In this document: positions 1 to 8,428 of the stretch, piece after piece | Position numbering within the stretch: position 1 is the first letter of the stretch | How the letters are laid out: every line of letters starts with the position of its first letter | Assembly (NCBI RefSeq): GCF_028463985.1 | Contig: NZ_CP116766.1 | Location: 558,001-622,000 of the forward strand | DNA: 64,000 nt | DNA from: Neisseria lisongii | GTDB lineage: Bacteria > Pseudomonadota > Gammaproteobacteria > Burkholderiales > Neisseriaceae | Reading direction: 5' to 3' | Made by a program: the position numbers and the translations under genes | The notes under the pieces: model-generated | Told to the model about the DNA's origin: nothing | What the model saw: the letters and a program-made list of their open reading frames with translations, nothing else | The model's database searches: none

Positions 1-74
1 GGGTGGCTGGTGCGGGTGAGAACAATACGGATATGTTTCAGATAATCGGGTAAAGCGGGTTTTTCGGAAATCAT
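1..74 (-). CDS. trmJ: TrmJ-type tRNA/rRNA 2'-O-methyltransferase, N-terminal fragment
   Basis: The reverse strand opens at an ATG (72-74) and stays open to the window edge, giving the first 24 residues. They include the stretch RIVLTRTSHP, which matches the start of the SpoU/TrmH-class methyltransferase TrmJ (YfhQ), where a beta strand followed by SHPxNIG begins the SAM-binding knot domain. TrmJ methylates the ribose of nucleotide 32 in some tRNAs. It diverges from suhB, and the two share the intergenic space 75-271. The rest of the gene lies outside the window, so the call rests on these few residues and the neighbourhood. Confidence 0.65.
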   Translation of the reverse strand, partial: MISEKPALPDYLKHIRIVLTRTSH

Positions 75-104
75 GTTTTATTTTCGGTTTAATCGGGAAT
101 CGGG

Positions 105-110
105 TATAAT
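105..110 (+). promoter_or_regulatory. Candidate -10 box for suhB
   Basis: A perfect TATAAT lies at 105-110, about 70 bases before the boxA-like element. The -35 region, 17 bases upstream, is poor (TTTCGG at 82-87), so this is only a plausible promoter for the suhB leader. Confidence 0.4.
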
Positions 111-175
111 GCTGCTCGTTCTGTTTTTCAGACGGCCTCGTTTTGCGTTTATGCCGTCTGAAAATCGTCTTGATA

Positions 176-208
176 TGTTCTTTAACAGCATTGGAAACGT
201 GAAAACGT
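176..208 (+). promoter_or_regulatory. boxA-like antitermination element plus hairpin in the suhB leader
   Basis: TGTTCTTTAACA at 176-187 differs by one base from the Escherichia coli rRNA boxA, TGCTCTTTAACA. It is followed by a small hairpin, AACGT-GAAA-ACGTT, at about 195-208. BoxA RNA is bound by NusB/NusE, and SuhB itself is part of that antitermination complex. In E. coli the suhB leader carries a boxA used in autoregulation through Rho. The same arrangement here suggests conserved feedback control. The motif is seen directly; its function is inferred. Confidence 0.6.
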
Positions 209-271
209 TATTAACGATGTGCAGCGCAGGCCGCACGTCAGAGTGTATTGTACCCGATAAGAAAGAAAACC

Positions 272-1054
272 ATGAACCCGATTTTGAATACCGCCTTTAA
301 AGCCGCCCGCCGTGCCGGACAAATGATGACCCGAGCCGCCGGCAATCTCGACAGCATCAAAGTGGACAGCAAGTCCTTTAACGATTTCGTTTCCAGTGTT
401 GACCGAGAGTCCGAACTCATCTTGGTTTCCGCCCTTCAGGAAGCCTATCCCCACCACAAAATCACCACTGAAGAAAGCGGCGTTCACGGCAACGAGCGTG
501 CCGAATACGAATGGATTATCGACCCTCTGGACGGCACCACCAATTTCCTGCACGGCCACCCGCAATATGCGATTTCCATGGCGCTGCTGCACAAAGGCGT
601 ATTGCAGGAAGCCTTGGTATATGCCCCCGAACGCAACGACTTATACATGGCCTCGCGAGGCAAAGGCGCACTGCTCAACGACCGCCGTATCCGTGTCTCC
701 AACCGCATCGAACTCAACCGCTGTCTGATCGGCACAGGTTTTCCCGTTGTCAATCAAAGCATGATGGACCGCTATCTGGCGATTTTGAAAGACTTCTTGT
801 CCAAAACCGCCGGCGGCCGCCGGGAAGGCGCAGCTTCTTTGGATTTGTGTGCCTTAGCCGCAGGCCGCTTGGACGGCTTTTTCGAGTTCAACCTCAAACC
901 GTGGGACGTGGCCGCAGGCGCACTGATTGTCAAAGAAGCCGGCGGCATCGTAACCGATATGCAGGGCGATGAAAGCTGGCTGGAAACCGGCAATATTGTT
1001 GCCGCCAACCCGAAAGTATTGGCACAAATGCTGCAGGTTATCGCAGCCCATTGA
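272..1054 (+). CDS. suhB: Inositol-1-monophosphatase family protein SuhB
   Basis: This 260-residue member of the inositol monophosphatase family hydrolyses myo-inositol-1-phosphate in vitro. In bacteria it also acts as a Nus-factor partner in rRNA antitermination. Magnesium-site motifs are visible: EESG near residues 67-70, DPLDGTTNF near 84-92, and WDVAAGALIVKEAGG near 210. The ATG at 272 was chosen over an in-frame TTG at 248 because MNPILNTAFKAARRAG aligns with the usual SuhB start. The gene is preceded by a boxA-like leader and followed by a hairpin terminator. Length is normal for the family. Confidence 0.93.
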   Translation: MNPILNTAFKAARRAGQMMTRAAGNLDSIKVDSKSFNDFVSSVDRESELILVSALQEAYPHHKITTEESGVHGNERAEYEWIIDPLDGTTNFLHGHPQYAISMALLHKGVLQEALVYAPERNDLYMASRGKGALLNDRRIRVSNRIELNRCLIGTGFPVVNQSMMDRYLAILKDFLSKTAGGRREGAASLDLCALAAGRLDGFFEFNLKPWDVAAGALIVKEAGGIVTDMQGDESWLETGNIVAANPKVLAQMLQVIAAH

Positions 1055-1094
1055 TCACATGGTGTGAAAATAAATTGTGTGAAAGATAAGTCGG

Positions 1095-1130
1095 CGGTTT
1101 ATCCTGAGTTGGGATAAACCGTTTTTATTT
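1095..1130 (+). terminator. Rho-independent terminator after suhB
   Basis: CGGTTTATCC (1095-1104) pairs with GGATAAACCG (1112-1121) around a short loop and runs into a T-rich tract. It contains no uptake sequence, unlike most terminators in this window. Confidence 0.85.
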
Positions 1131-1244
1131 TGGTTCCTATATGGTATCCATATTATCCGAGGTCTGTTGCCTTAATATAGAAAATAAGGCATTTTAGTTA
1201 TATAATTCTCCAATCTTTTTCCAACCGCTCCCCCAAAAAATATC

Positions 1245-2348
1245 ATGATTACCCCGTTTACTTTTACCGATACCCGCCCTTATCCGGAAACTCCGGTCAA
1301 AAACAATCTGCTGCTGCATGCTTCTTCGTTGGCGCACAGCGGTTCGGCAGCGCAGCGCAAGCTGTCGGAAGAATCGCTGCAGACCGAGATTCGGGGCATG
1401 TTGCAGCAGAATTATTATCTAGGCTTGTCGGTGGCGATGAGCATGGTCGGCGACAGTGAAAGCTATCGGGTGTTGCTCGGCGAGCTTTCCCAAGTATTGG
1501 GGGCGGAGCAGGAGGGCGAAGTCCAATGGTTTGCCATGCCGCTGATTTTAGTGGCGGGCAACAATCAGCCGCAAACCTTGCCGCTTAATGTGCCGCTGGC
1601 GGAACTGGCGGCATGTTTGGAACATTATCCGCATCTGCGTGCGCTCAACAAAGCCGCATGGTTACCGTTTTTGGTGTCTTCCACCGAATTGAGCAGCGTC
1701 AATGCCGGCGACTGGTTTGCCGCCAAACACAATACCGAAGCGGCGCAGGCGTTTGCCGAACGCTTTAAGCCGTCTGAATTGGCATTGCCGGAAGGGCAGT
1801 CGGTGCATGTGGTGTTTGCTTTGGGTTACGGCGATGCGGAAACCGCCAAGGCTTTGGGGCAGAATTTACTGCAGGCGGGTTTGCCGCTGATGCAGGTGTG
1901 GCAGCAGGCATTGGCAAAAGAGGGCGTAACCCTGTTTGTTAATCCGCTGTCGCCCGATGCCGTGTTACCGGCGCTGGCAGAGGGCAGCCATATGCGCCAA
2001 CGCATGGCGTTGGACGTGTTTTCCGCCAATGCCATTCGTGCCATCCGCCTGCAAAGCCCCCGTGTCGGCGTGGTAGTGGCAGCGCAGCAGGGCGGACGCT
2101 TGGTGTTCGGGTTCAATGCCACCGACAGCGCATTCGAGCTTGAACCGCAAATTTTCACTTGGGCATTGTCGCCGACCGACAATGTCGCTTTGATTCAGCA
2201 GAATTTCTTGGATTTGATGGCAGAATGCCGTGTGGAACATTTGTATTTCCTGCACGATGTGTTGCCTGAAAACAGCCCGTTGCCGACTTACGCCCAAGCC
2301 CTGACCCAAATCGGGCATAATCCGTTTTTTGCCGAAACCGCCATATGA
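1245..2348 (+). CDS. Conserved hypothetical protein
   Basis: This 367-residue soluble protein has no signal peptide or membrane span. I do not recognise a catalytic motif. It is rich in Leu, Ala and Gln. A weak core promoter (TATAAT-like, near 1199-1204) lies 40 bases upstream. Its last codons overlap the start of the phosphatase gene by four bases (ATGA at 2345-2348), so the two are translationally coupled and probably share an operon. Codon use and composition match the surrounding core genes. The reading frame is secure; the function is unknown. Confidence 0.75.
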   Translation: MITPFTFTDTRPYPETPVKNNLLLHASSLAHSGSAAQRKLSEESLQTEIRGMLQQNYYLGLSVAMSMVGDSESYRVLLGELSQVLGAEQEGEVQWFAMPLILVAGNNQPQTLPLNVPLAELAACLEHYPHLRALNKAAWLPFLVSSTELSSVNAGDWFAAKHNTEAAQAFAERFKPSELALPEGQSVHVVFALGYGDAETAKALGQNLLQAGLPLMQVWQQALAKEGVTLFVNPLSPDAVLPALAEGSHMRQRMALDVFSANAIRAIRLQSPRVGVVVAAQQGGRLVFGFNATDSAFELEPQIFTWALSPTDNVALIQQNFLDLMAECRVEHLYFLHDVLPENSPLPTYAQALTQIGHNPFFAETAI

Positions 2349-2806
2349 AGCCGCAACAGATTTTATTCGTCTGTCTCGGCAACATTTGCCGCTCGCCGAT
2401 GGCGGAATACGTGTTCCGCCACCATGTAAAACAGGCGGGCTTGGGCGGTACAATCAGCGTTGCCAGCGCCGGTACGTCCGGCTGGCACGACGGCGAAAAT
2501 ATGCACAAAGGAACGCAAAAAGCGCTGGCCGCACACGGGATAAACCACAGCGGTTTTACCAGTAGCAAAGTCAAACCGGACGACCACCGCCGTTTTGACT
2601 TCATCATTGCGATGGACGACAACAACCTCGCCGAACTCGAACGCCTGTTCGGCAGGCAGCCGGAAAAAATCTTCAAACTCACCGACCTGATTCCCGAATC
2701 CGGCTACAACCATGTTCCCGATCCGTGGTACACCGGCGATTTTGAAGAAACCTTCCGTCTGGTCGATGTCGGCAGCGTGGCATTGCTGGATAAATTGGCG
2801 GGTTAA
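2345..2806 (+). CDS. Low molecular weight protein-tyrosine phosphatase
   Basis: The protein has 153 residues. The phosphate-binding loop CLGNICRS (Cys10, Arg16) is the CX5R(S/T) signature of low-Mr protein-tyrosine phosphatases, and the DPWY motif near residue 125 supplies the general acid. Such enzymes dephosphorylate protein tyrosines, often on bacterial tyrosine kinases of polysaccharide export, and some have been linked to arsenate reduction. No tyrosine kinase or capsule gene lies nearby, so the partner is unknown. The start overlaps the stop of the upstream gene. Confidence 0.9.
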   Translation: MKPQQILFVCLGNICRSPMAEYVFRHHVKQAGLGGTISVASAGTSGWHDGENMHKGTQKALAAHGINHSGFTSSKVKPDDHRRFDFIIAMDDNNLAELERLFGRQPEKIFKLTDLIPESGYNHVPDPWYTGDFEETFRLVDVGSVALLDKLAG

Positions 2807-2824
2807 ATAAAATACATCAAACAG

Positions 2825-2853
2825 GCCGTCTGAAAATCAAGTTTTCAGACGGC
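2825..2853. terminator. DUS inverted-repeat terminator
   Basis: GCCGTCTGAAAA (2825-2836) and its reverse complement (2842-2853) form a 12-bp stem with a 5-base loop between the phosphatase and cytochrome genes. It serves both as uptake sequence and likely terminator. Confidence 0.75.
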
Positions 2854-2899
2854 ATCTCGTCTTTTCCTTATTACACGGTTCAAAAAGATTGGACAAACA

Positions 2900-3553
2900 A
2901 TGAAACAAAAAATCAAAATCTGGGACGTGCCGACACGGCTGTTTCACTGGCTGCTGGTGGCCGCCATTGCATTTATGTGGTTCAGCGCCAAAACCGGCGG
3001 CAGCCTGCTGGCATGGCATCTGCGTTGCGGACTGCTGATTCTGGGGCTGCTGATATTCCGTCTCTGCTGGGGATTATGGGGCAGCGACAGCGCACGCTTC
3101 ACGCAGTTTGTCCGCAGCCCGAAACAGATTTTGCGTTACCTGAAAGGGGAACAACCCGAACCGGCGGGGCATAATCCGCTGGGCGCACTGATGGTGGTGG
3201 CGCTGTTGCTGGCAGTGGCATTTCAAGTTTTAACCGGCCTGTTTTCACCCGACAGCAACACTTTTATCTACAACGGCTATCTGAATGCGTGGGTTGATTC
3301 GGCAACAGGCGACAAACTGCACACGCTGCACCTTGCTTTTTTTAACGGACTGCTGGCATTGATTGCCGTACATATCGCTGCAATTTTAGTGTATAAATTT
3401 GTGAAAAAACACGATTTAATCCGCCCGATGATAACCGGCTGGCGGGAATGGTCGGGCAACGTGCCGCCACTGAAATTTGCCGGAGCAGGCAAATTGGCAG
3501 CAGCCCTGCTGATTGCCGCCGCTATAGTGTGGGCGGTTGCCAATATCGCCTGA
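2900..3553 (+). CDS. Cytochrome b561 family di-haem membrane protein
   Basis: The protein has 217 residues and four or five hydrophobic segments. The N-terminal motif WDVPTRLFHWLLV, with a histidine inside the first helix, and further helix histidines (HLRC near residue 40, HLAF near 142, HIAA near 158) are typical of the cytochrome b561 / hydrogenase b-type fold, which binds two b haems and passes electrons across the inner membrane. No redox partner lies next to it. The RBS region is ordinary and the gene ends at a DUS hairpin. Confidence 0.85.
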   Translation: MKQKIKIWDVPTRLFHWLLVAAIAFMWFSAKTGGSLLAWHLRCGLLILGLLIFRLCWGLWGSDSARFTQFVRSPKQILRYLKGEQPEPAGHNPLGALMVVALLLAVAFQVLTGLFSPDSNTFIYNGYLNAWVDSATGDKLHTLHLAFFNGLLALIAVHIAAILVYKFVKKHDLIRPMITGWREWSGNVPPLKFAGAGKLAAALLIAAAIVWAVANIA

Positions 3554-3565
3554 ACAGAAAACGTG

Positions 3566-3598
3566 AGGCCGTCTGAAAATCAGATTTTCAGACGGCCT
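3566..3598. terminator. DUS inverted-repeat terminator (bidirectional)
   Basis: AGGCCGTCTGAAAA (3566-3579) pairs with its complement (3585-3598) between the convergent cytochrome and halogenase-like genes and can stop transcription from both sides. Confidence 0.8.
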
Positions 3599-3659
3599 TG
3601 TATGTAAACAACGCAGTTATTTCTTACAAGTCAAACAAGTTAACACAGTTCCCAAAATC

Positions 3660-4907
3660 CTAACGCAATTCCGCTGGCCCCACCGTTTCCGCCAATGCCG
3701 CCAGACGGCGTTCGGATTTGGCAACATACGGATTATCGGTATCCCACGCATAGCCAGCCAAAATAGCACTGATCATGCGGGTGATTTCCGGCGTGCGCTG
3801 CTCGTCGGCATAGATCACATCTTGGAAACGACCGTCATACCAACCATTTACATAAGTGCGGAACGCATCAACGCCGCTCATCAGCGGCTGCACAAATTCT
3901 GTTTCCCAATCCGCCTCTTCGCCCCGCAACTGTTTGCCCAATACATCGCAGGCCAGTTTTGCCGAGTGCATGGCAATGGTTACGCCCGATGAAAAGACCG
4001 GATCAAGAAATTCCGCTGCATTGCCCAGCAGCGCAAAATGCTTGCCGTATAAGGCTTTCACATTGGCAGAATAGCCGGTAATGCAGCGGAAGGGCATTTC
4101 ATTGTCCCAATTTGCATTTGCCAAAACCCGTGCCAACATCGGCACTTCCGCCGCATAGCGTTTTACAATCTGTTCCGAATTTTCCATATTTTCAAAACGT
4201 TCGGGCAGACCGACCACGCCGATAGAACAGCGGTTGTCGGCAAACGGAATCAACCACAGCCACACATCGCGATATTGCGGATGGGTGGAAATCAGAATTT
4301 TATTGCGGTCAAACTCAGAATCACTGATATTGTCATCAATATGGGTAAAATGCGCTTGGCGTGGCGGCAGATCGGAAGGCGTGTCCAAATCCAACAAACG
4401 GGGCAGTACACGGCCGTAGCCGCTGGCATCCAACACAAATTTCGCCTGCAGAATATAGTTTTCACCCCGTTCGGTTTCAACTGTCAGGCAGGCAGTTTCA
4501 GCATCAAACGCCGTTACACTTTCGCCAAAACGCACATCTACGCCCTGTTTGGCGGCTTCTTCAATCAAAATTTGGTCAAAACGATCCCGCCGCACCTGAA
4601 ACGTCGTACCCGGGCCGTTGCTGAATTTATCGGTAAAGTCAATCTCGGTATAACGGTTGCCCCAAGTAAAAGCCGCCCCGTTTTTAAACTGAAACCCCGG
4701 CTCGGCCTCAACCGCAGGCAGAAACCCTGCCGCCTCGATAAATTCCATACAGTGCGGCAGCAGGCTCTCGCCGATTACAAAACGGGGAAAATGCTGCTTT
4801 TCCAATACACACACATTAAATCCCTGCCGTTTCAGCAATGCCGCCGCCACCGAACCGGCCGGCCCCGCCCCAATAATCGCCACATCGCATGTTTGCCGTT
4901 CCATCAT
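3660..4907 (-). CDS. FAD-dependent oxidoreductase of the flavin-dependent halogenase family
   Basis: The protein has 415 residues. An N-terminal Rossmann FAD motif (GAGPAG, residues 13-18) is followed by GESLLP, by a lysine in FKNG (Lys75) and by WLWLIP at residues 216-221. The last fits the WxWxIP signature of flavin-dependent halogenases. It could halogenate an aromatic substrate or be a related monooxygenase/reductase; sequence alone does not decide. Halogenase-like genes occur in several aryl polyene and xanthomonadin loci, so it may decorate the pigment made by the cluster 12 kb away, though it is not contiguous with it. Translation may start at the first or second Met. Confidence 0.78.
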   Translation of the reverse strand: MMERQTCDVAIIGAGPAGSVAAALLKRQGFNVCVLEKQHFPRFVIGESLLPHCMEFIEAAGFLPAVEAEPGFQFKNGAAFTWGNRYTEIDFTDKFSNGPGTTFQVRRDRFDQILIEEAAKQGVDVRFGESVTAFDAETACLTVETERGENYILQAKFVLDASGYGRVLPRLLDLDTPSDLPPRQAHFTHIDDNISDSEFDRNKILISTHPQYRDVWLWLIPFADNRCSIGVVGLPERFENMENSEQIVKRYAAEVPMLARVLANANWDNEMPFRCITGYSANVKALYGKHFALLGNAAEFLDPVFSSGVTIAMHSAKLACDVLGKQLRGEEADWETEFVQPLMSGVDAFRTYVNGWYDGRFQDVIYADEQRTPEITRMISAILAGYAWDTDNPYVAKSERRLAALAETVGPAELR

Positions 4908-5094
4908 GGTTTCCTTTTCTGAAATATCTTATTGAAATTCGGATTCTGAAAACAGAATTATAGCCGTTTATCCGAAAGATGATAGGGGGATAATTTTGTT
5001 TTTTGTCAAAAGAAATGGGAAAAGCATTAAAAAAATATAGTGGAATAACCCTCAAGCAGTATTACGGGCAGTAGGATACATTAAGCTAATTAAG

Positions 5095-5313
5095 TTATTT
5101 TGATTTAGCCGCTTCGGCACGTCTGACGCTGACGCTTTTGCCGCTTATGCCCCAGTTGTCCATATCGACTTCATCAATCACGACGACGGTGGTTTCGGGG
5201 TTTTTATTGAGCACCCGTGATAATAATTTGGTTACGCCCTGAATCAGTTCGGCTTTTTGTTCGACACTCGGCGCTTCGTTGCCGCCGGTTACTTTGATAT
5301 TGACGTAAGGCAT
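5095..5313 (-). CDS. 4-oxalocrotonate tautomerase family protein, copy 1
   Basis: This 72-residue small tautomerase begins MPYVNIKVTGG. Removal of Met exposes the catalytic N-terminal proline typical of the 4-oxalocrotonate tautomerase fold. The ATG at 5311-5313 was chosen over a longer frame because the family begins with Met-Pro. A nearly identical paralogue lies at 60149-60373, and the similarity continues about 40 bases upstream of both starts. This copy abuts a decayed IS30 transposase. The substrate is unknown; no catechol or meta-cleavage pathway is nearby. Confidence 0.85.
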   Translation of the reverse strand: MPYVNIKVTGGNEAPSVEQKAELIQGVTKLLSRVLNKNPETTVVVIDEVDMDNWGISGKSVSVRRAEAAKSK

Positions 5314-5452
5314 GGTTTTTCCCTGAATTGTTGAACAGACGGGAAGAATAAAGGATTTGAGCGGAGCGGATTCGCCTATCAAGCGCAACATTGCAAAACA
5401 GAAAAGGTCAGTATGCGGCAGCATACTGCCTTTCCTGACAAGAAAGATTGCA

Positions 5453-6184
5453 ATGAGCTACACACAACTGACCCAAGACGAACGATACCACATTCAGCAT
5501 CATTACCGCCGGCAAACCATCACACAAATCGCACAAACGCCGGACCGCCAATGCAAACAGAAAAAGCGTTCCCCCTACAAAATGACCGGACAACTCATCG
5601 GCCACATCAACACCCTTGTCTGTCAAAAACTCAGCCCACAGCAAATATGCGGATACCTCGAAAAACACCACCAGACTAAGCTCTACCACAGCACTGTTTA
5701 CCGCTACCTGCACCAAAACAGGAACAATGGCAGGACATTGTGGCAACACCTCAGAATATGCAGCAAACCCTACCGTAAAAAATACGGCGGCAAAACATGG
5801 GTCAAAGGCAAAGTTCCTGACCGTGTCGGTATCGAACACCGTCCCGAAACCGTCAACAAAAGGATGCGCATCGGCGATTGGGAAGCTGACACCATCATCG
5901 GCAAAGACCAAAAAAGTGCATTGCTGACCTTAGTCGAACGTGTTACCTGTTACACCATTATCTGTAAGTTGAAGAACTTCAAAGCCGAAGACAACGAATG
6001 AAAATACCAATGGATTGATACGCCGATACTTCCCGAAACAGACGGATTTCAGGAAAATCAGCAGGTTCAGGATGAACTGAACCACCGGCCAAGAAAAACA
6101 CTTGGCTATGAAACGCCAAGTGTTTTATTCTTGAATAGCTTCCAACCTTTGTTAACTGATGTTGCATTTGAAAATCGAAAGTAA
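5453..6184 (+). pseudogene. IS30 family transposase remnant
   Basis: The frame begins MSYTQLTQDERYHI, the standard start of neisserial IS30-type transposases, and includes the integrase-core start RIGDWEADTIIGK near residues 141-153. It stops at 5999-6001. The C-terminal part then appears as pieces in two frames: NENTNGLIRRYFPK in one, and ELNHRPRKTLGYETPSVLF up to the stop at 6184 in another. The block normally carrying the rest of the DDE site, between FKAED and the tail, is missing. The helix-turn-helix region is also degraded (TPDRQCKQKK). I see no terminal inverted repeats. It is not functional. Confidence 0.85.
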
Positions 6185-6185
6185 G

Positions 6186-6214
6186 GCCGTCTGAAAATGC
6201 AGTTTTCAGACGGC
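6186..6214. terminator. DUS inverted-repeat terminator
   Basis: GCCGTCTGAAAA (6186-6197) and its complement (6203-6214) form a hairpin just beyond the 3' end of the leftward glycerate kinase gene. Confidence 0.75.
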
Positions 6215-6231
6215 TTTATTTTTGATAATTC

Positions 6232-7368
6232 CTATCTGGAAAGCGTCATCACGCGGGCAATATTCTGCGCTGTCGAAATCAAATTTTCACGGGCATTTGC
6301 CAAGACCTGTTCGAGCGGGGCGGTTTGGCGGATAATCGGGAACACGGCATCGATTCCGTGTTCATAAACCACCTCGTAATCTTCATGCAGACAGCCGACC
6401 ACGGCTATAACCGGTTTGCCGTATTGTTTGGCAGTCTGCGCCACGCCGACGGGCGTTTTGCCGTGTATGCTTTGCGCATCCATGCGGCCTTCGCCGGTGA
6501 TAACCAAATCTGCTTTCCGGATATGCGCCGCCAGATTAACAGTTTCCATCACAATTTGAATGCCTGATTGCAGGCGGACGTTTGGCAGTGTCAGTAAGCC
6601 GCCGCCCATACCGCCGGCAGCGCCTGCACCGGCGTGATTACGGATATCAGTTTCGCAGCAATCGGCGATGATGTCGGCAAAATGTTCCAAGGCTGAATCC
6701 AGTTCGGCAACGATTTGCGGTGTCGCCCCTTTTTGCGGCCCGAAAACGGCAGCTGCGCCTTTTTCGCCGCACAATGGATTGTCCACATCGCAGGCAACTT
6801 CGATTTGCGTATGCTGCAAACGTGAATCCAAGCGGCTGAAATCGGCTTGGGTAATTTGGTGCAGATTGCCGCCGCCGAAAGGGATTTCCTTGCCGAATTT
6901 ATTGGTAAACGACACGCCCAGCGCCTGCAGCATACCGGCACCGCCATCATTGGTGGCGCTTCCGCCGATGCCGAGAATGATTTTTTCGACACCTTCGTCA
7001 AGAGCCGCCAAAATCAGTTCGCCCGTGCCGTAACTGGTGGTCAGCAGTGGATTGCGTTGCTCGGGTGCGACCAAATGCAGCCCCGAGGCCGCCGCCATTT
7101 CAATCACGGCGGTTTTGCCGTCGCCGGAAATACCGAAACCGGCTTCAACCGTATTGCCCAAAGGTGCGGTTACGGCAACGGTTTTCAGACGGCCTTGCGT
7201 GGCATCAATCAGCGACTGAACCGTGCCTTCGCCGCCGTCGGCCATTGGGATTTTGACATAGCGGGCATCGGGCAGAATTTTTTTGAAACCGGCTTCCAAA
7301 GCGTCCGCCACTGCGCCTGCGCTCAGGCTCTCTTTAAATGAATCGGGAGCAATCAGAATATTCATCAT
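6232..7368 (-). CDS. Glycerate kinase (GarK/GlxK family)
   Basis: This 378-residue cytoplasmic enzyme phosphorylates D-glycerate, giving 2-phosphoglycerate in the class I family. Family features are the opening ILIAPDSFKESLSA, ADGGEGT near residues 44-50, the glycine-rich GIGGSATNDGGAG near 133-145, and GEGRMDAQS near 291-299. Two adjacent ATGs (7363-7368) are possible starts. It stands alone between DUS hairpins with no glyoxylate or glucarate genes beside it, so the source of glycerate is not evident. Length is normal. Confidence 0.92.
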   Translation of the reverse strand: MMNILIAPDSFKESLSAGAVADALEAGFKKILPDARYVKIPMADGGEGTVQSLIDATQGRLKTVAVTAPLGNTVEAGFGISGDGKTAVIEMAAASGLHLVAPEQRNPLLTTSYGTGELILAALDEGVEKIILGIGGSATNDGGAGMLQALGVSFTNKFGKEIPFGGGNLHQITQADFSRLDSRLQHTQIEVACDVDNPLCGEKGAAAVFGPQKGATPQIVAELDSALEHFADIIADCCETDIRNHAGAGAAGGMGGGLLTLPNVRLQSGIQIVMETVNLAAHIRKADLVITGEGRMDAQSIHGKTPVGVAQTAKQYGKPVIAVVGCLHEDYEVVYEHGIDAVFPIIRQTAPLEQVLANARENLISTAQNIARVMTLSR

Positions 7369-7382
7369 ACGGCTTTCGTGAG

Positions 7383-7419
7383 GCCGTCTGAAAATCGGCG
7401 TTGCTTGTTTTCAGACGGC
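7383..7419. terminator. DUS inverted repeat upstream of the glycerate kinase gene
   Basis: GCCGTCTGAAAA (7383-7394) and its complement (7408-7419) are separated by 13 bases in the gap between nadK and the glycerate kinase gene. It probably terminates leftward transcripts from nadK. Confidence 0.6.
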
Positions 7420-7506
7420 ATATGACTAAATATATTGTGAATTTACTGTGGTGATATGAATAATTTTATATAAAACAATGATTAATCAATCATTTTTCGT
7501 TGCCGT

Positions 7507-8397
7507 TTAAACCAACTGTTCGCCCCAGTGCAGTTTTTGGCGCAGGGTTTTGAAGTATTGGTAGTCGGTCGGATGCAGAACCCGCAGGGGGTTGTGGTAG
7601 CGGCGGATGCTGACACGGTCGAAGTTGTGGAGGTCGGCGTAAGACTGGCCGTCGAAATGCACTCGGGCATCGCCGCTTTTGGTAATCAGGATTTCGATTT
7701 CGCTGGTGTCGGCAACGGCAATCGGGCGGTTGGTCATGGATTGCGGGCAGATGGGAACCAGTGTGAAGGCTCTGAGGCTGGCCTGCAGAATCGGGCCGCC
7801 GGCGGCGAGGGCGTAGGCGGTCGAGCCGGTGGGGGTGGAGACAATCAGGCCGTCCGAGCGTTGGGTATAGACGAATTCTTGATTGATAAAGACTTCAAAT
7901 TCAATCATATGTCCGGCTGCACCCCGTGAGATGACGGCATCGTTGAGTGCCAGCGAGCGTTGGATTTCTTCGCCGTCCCGGGTGATGGCGACTTCGAGCA
8001 GGATACGCTCTTCGGGCAGGTATTTGCCTTCTAAAACGGGCGTGAGTTCGCCGATCATGCGGTCTCGGGAAATTTGGGTCAGAAAGCCGAGATGGCCTTG
8101 GTTGATACCGATGATGGGAATGGCTCGGGGGGCGATTTCCCGTGCAACGGAGAGAAAAGTGCCGTCGCCGCCCAAAACAATCACAAGGTCGCAGTATTTG
8201 CCCAATTCGGTTTTGCCGACCGGCTGGCAACGTTCGGCATCGGCGGGGTAAACGGTGTTTTCGGCGATACCGTCTTCGTCGAGATAGACGGTAAACTGTT
8301 CTTGGTGGAGAAAGTCAATCAGGGTGTGGGCGGTCGGCCGGATTTCGGGGGTGCCGGGGCGGGTTACGATGCCGATGTTTTGGAAAGGGCTTTTCAT
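7507..8397 (-). CDS. nadK: NAD kinase
   Basis: The protein has 296 residues. NAD kinase phosphorylates NAD to NADP with ATP or polyphosphate. The diagnostic GGDGTFL motif lies at residues 75-81, a GINQGHLGFL segment follows, and the conserved TPTGSTAYALAAGG near residues 187-200 completes the active site. The ATG at 8395-8397 fits the family start. It lies 31 bases from the upstream ubiJ gene on the same strand, so co-transcription is likely. Confidence 0.96.
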   Translation of the reverse strand: MKSPFQNIGIVTRPGTPEIRPTAHTLIDFLHQEQFTVYLDEDGIAENTVYPADAERCQPVGKTELGKYCDLVIVLGGDGTFLSVAREIAPRAIPIIGINQGHLGFLTQISRDRMIGELTPVLEGKYLPEERILLEVAITRDGEEIQRSLALNDAVISRGAAGHMIEFEVFINQEFVYTQRSDGLIVSTPTGSTAYALAAGGPILQASLRAFTLVPICPQSMTNRPIAVADTSEIEILITKSGDARVHFDGQSYADLHNFDRVSIRRYHNPLRVLHPTDYQYFKTLRQKLHWGEQLV

Positions 8398-8428
8398 GTC
8401 GGTTGCGGCTTTGTTTAAGGGTTGGGGT

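Noticed and set aside
5030..5050. Sequence TATAGTGGAATAACC as a Correia end
   Set aside because: Only one imperfect end is present and no partner lies nearby.
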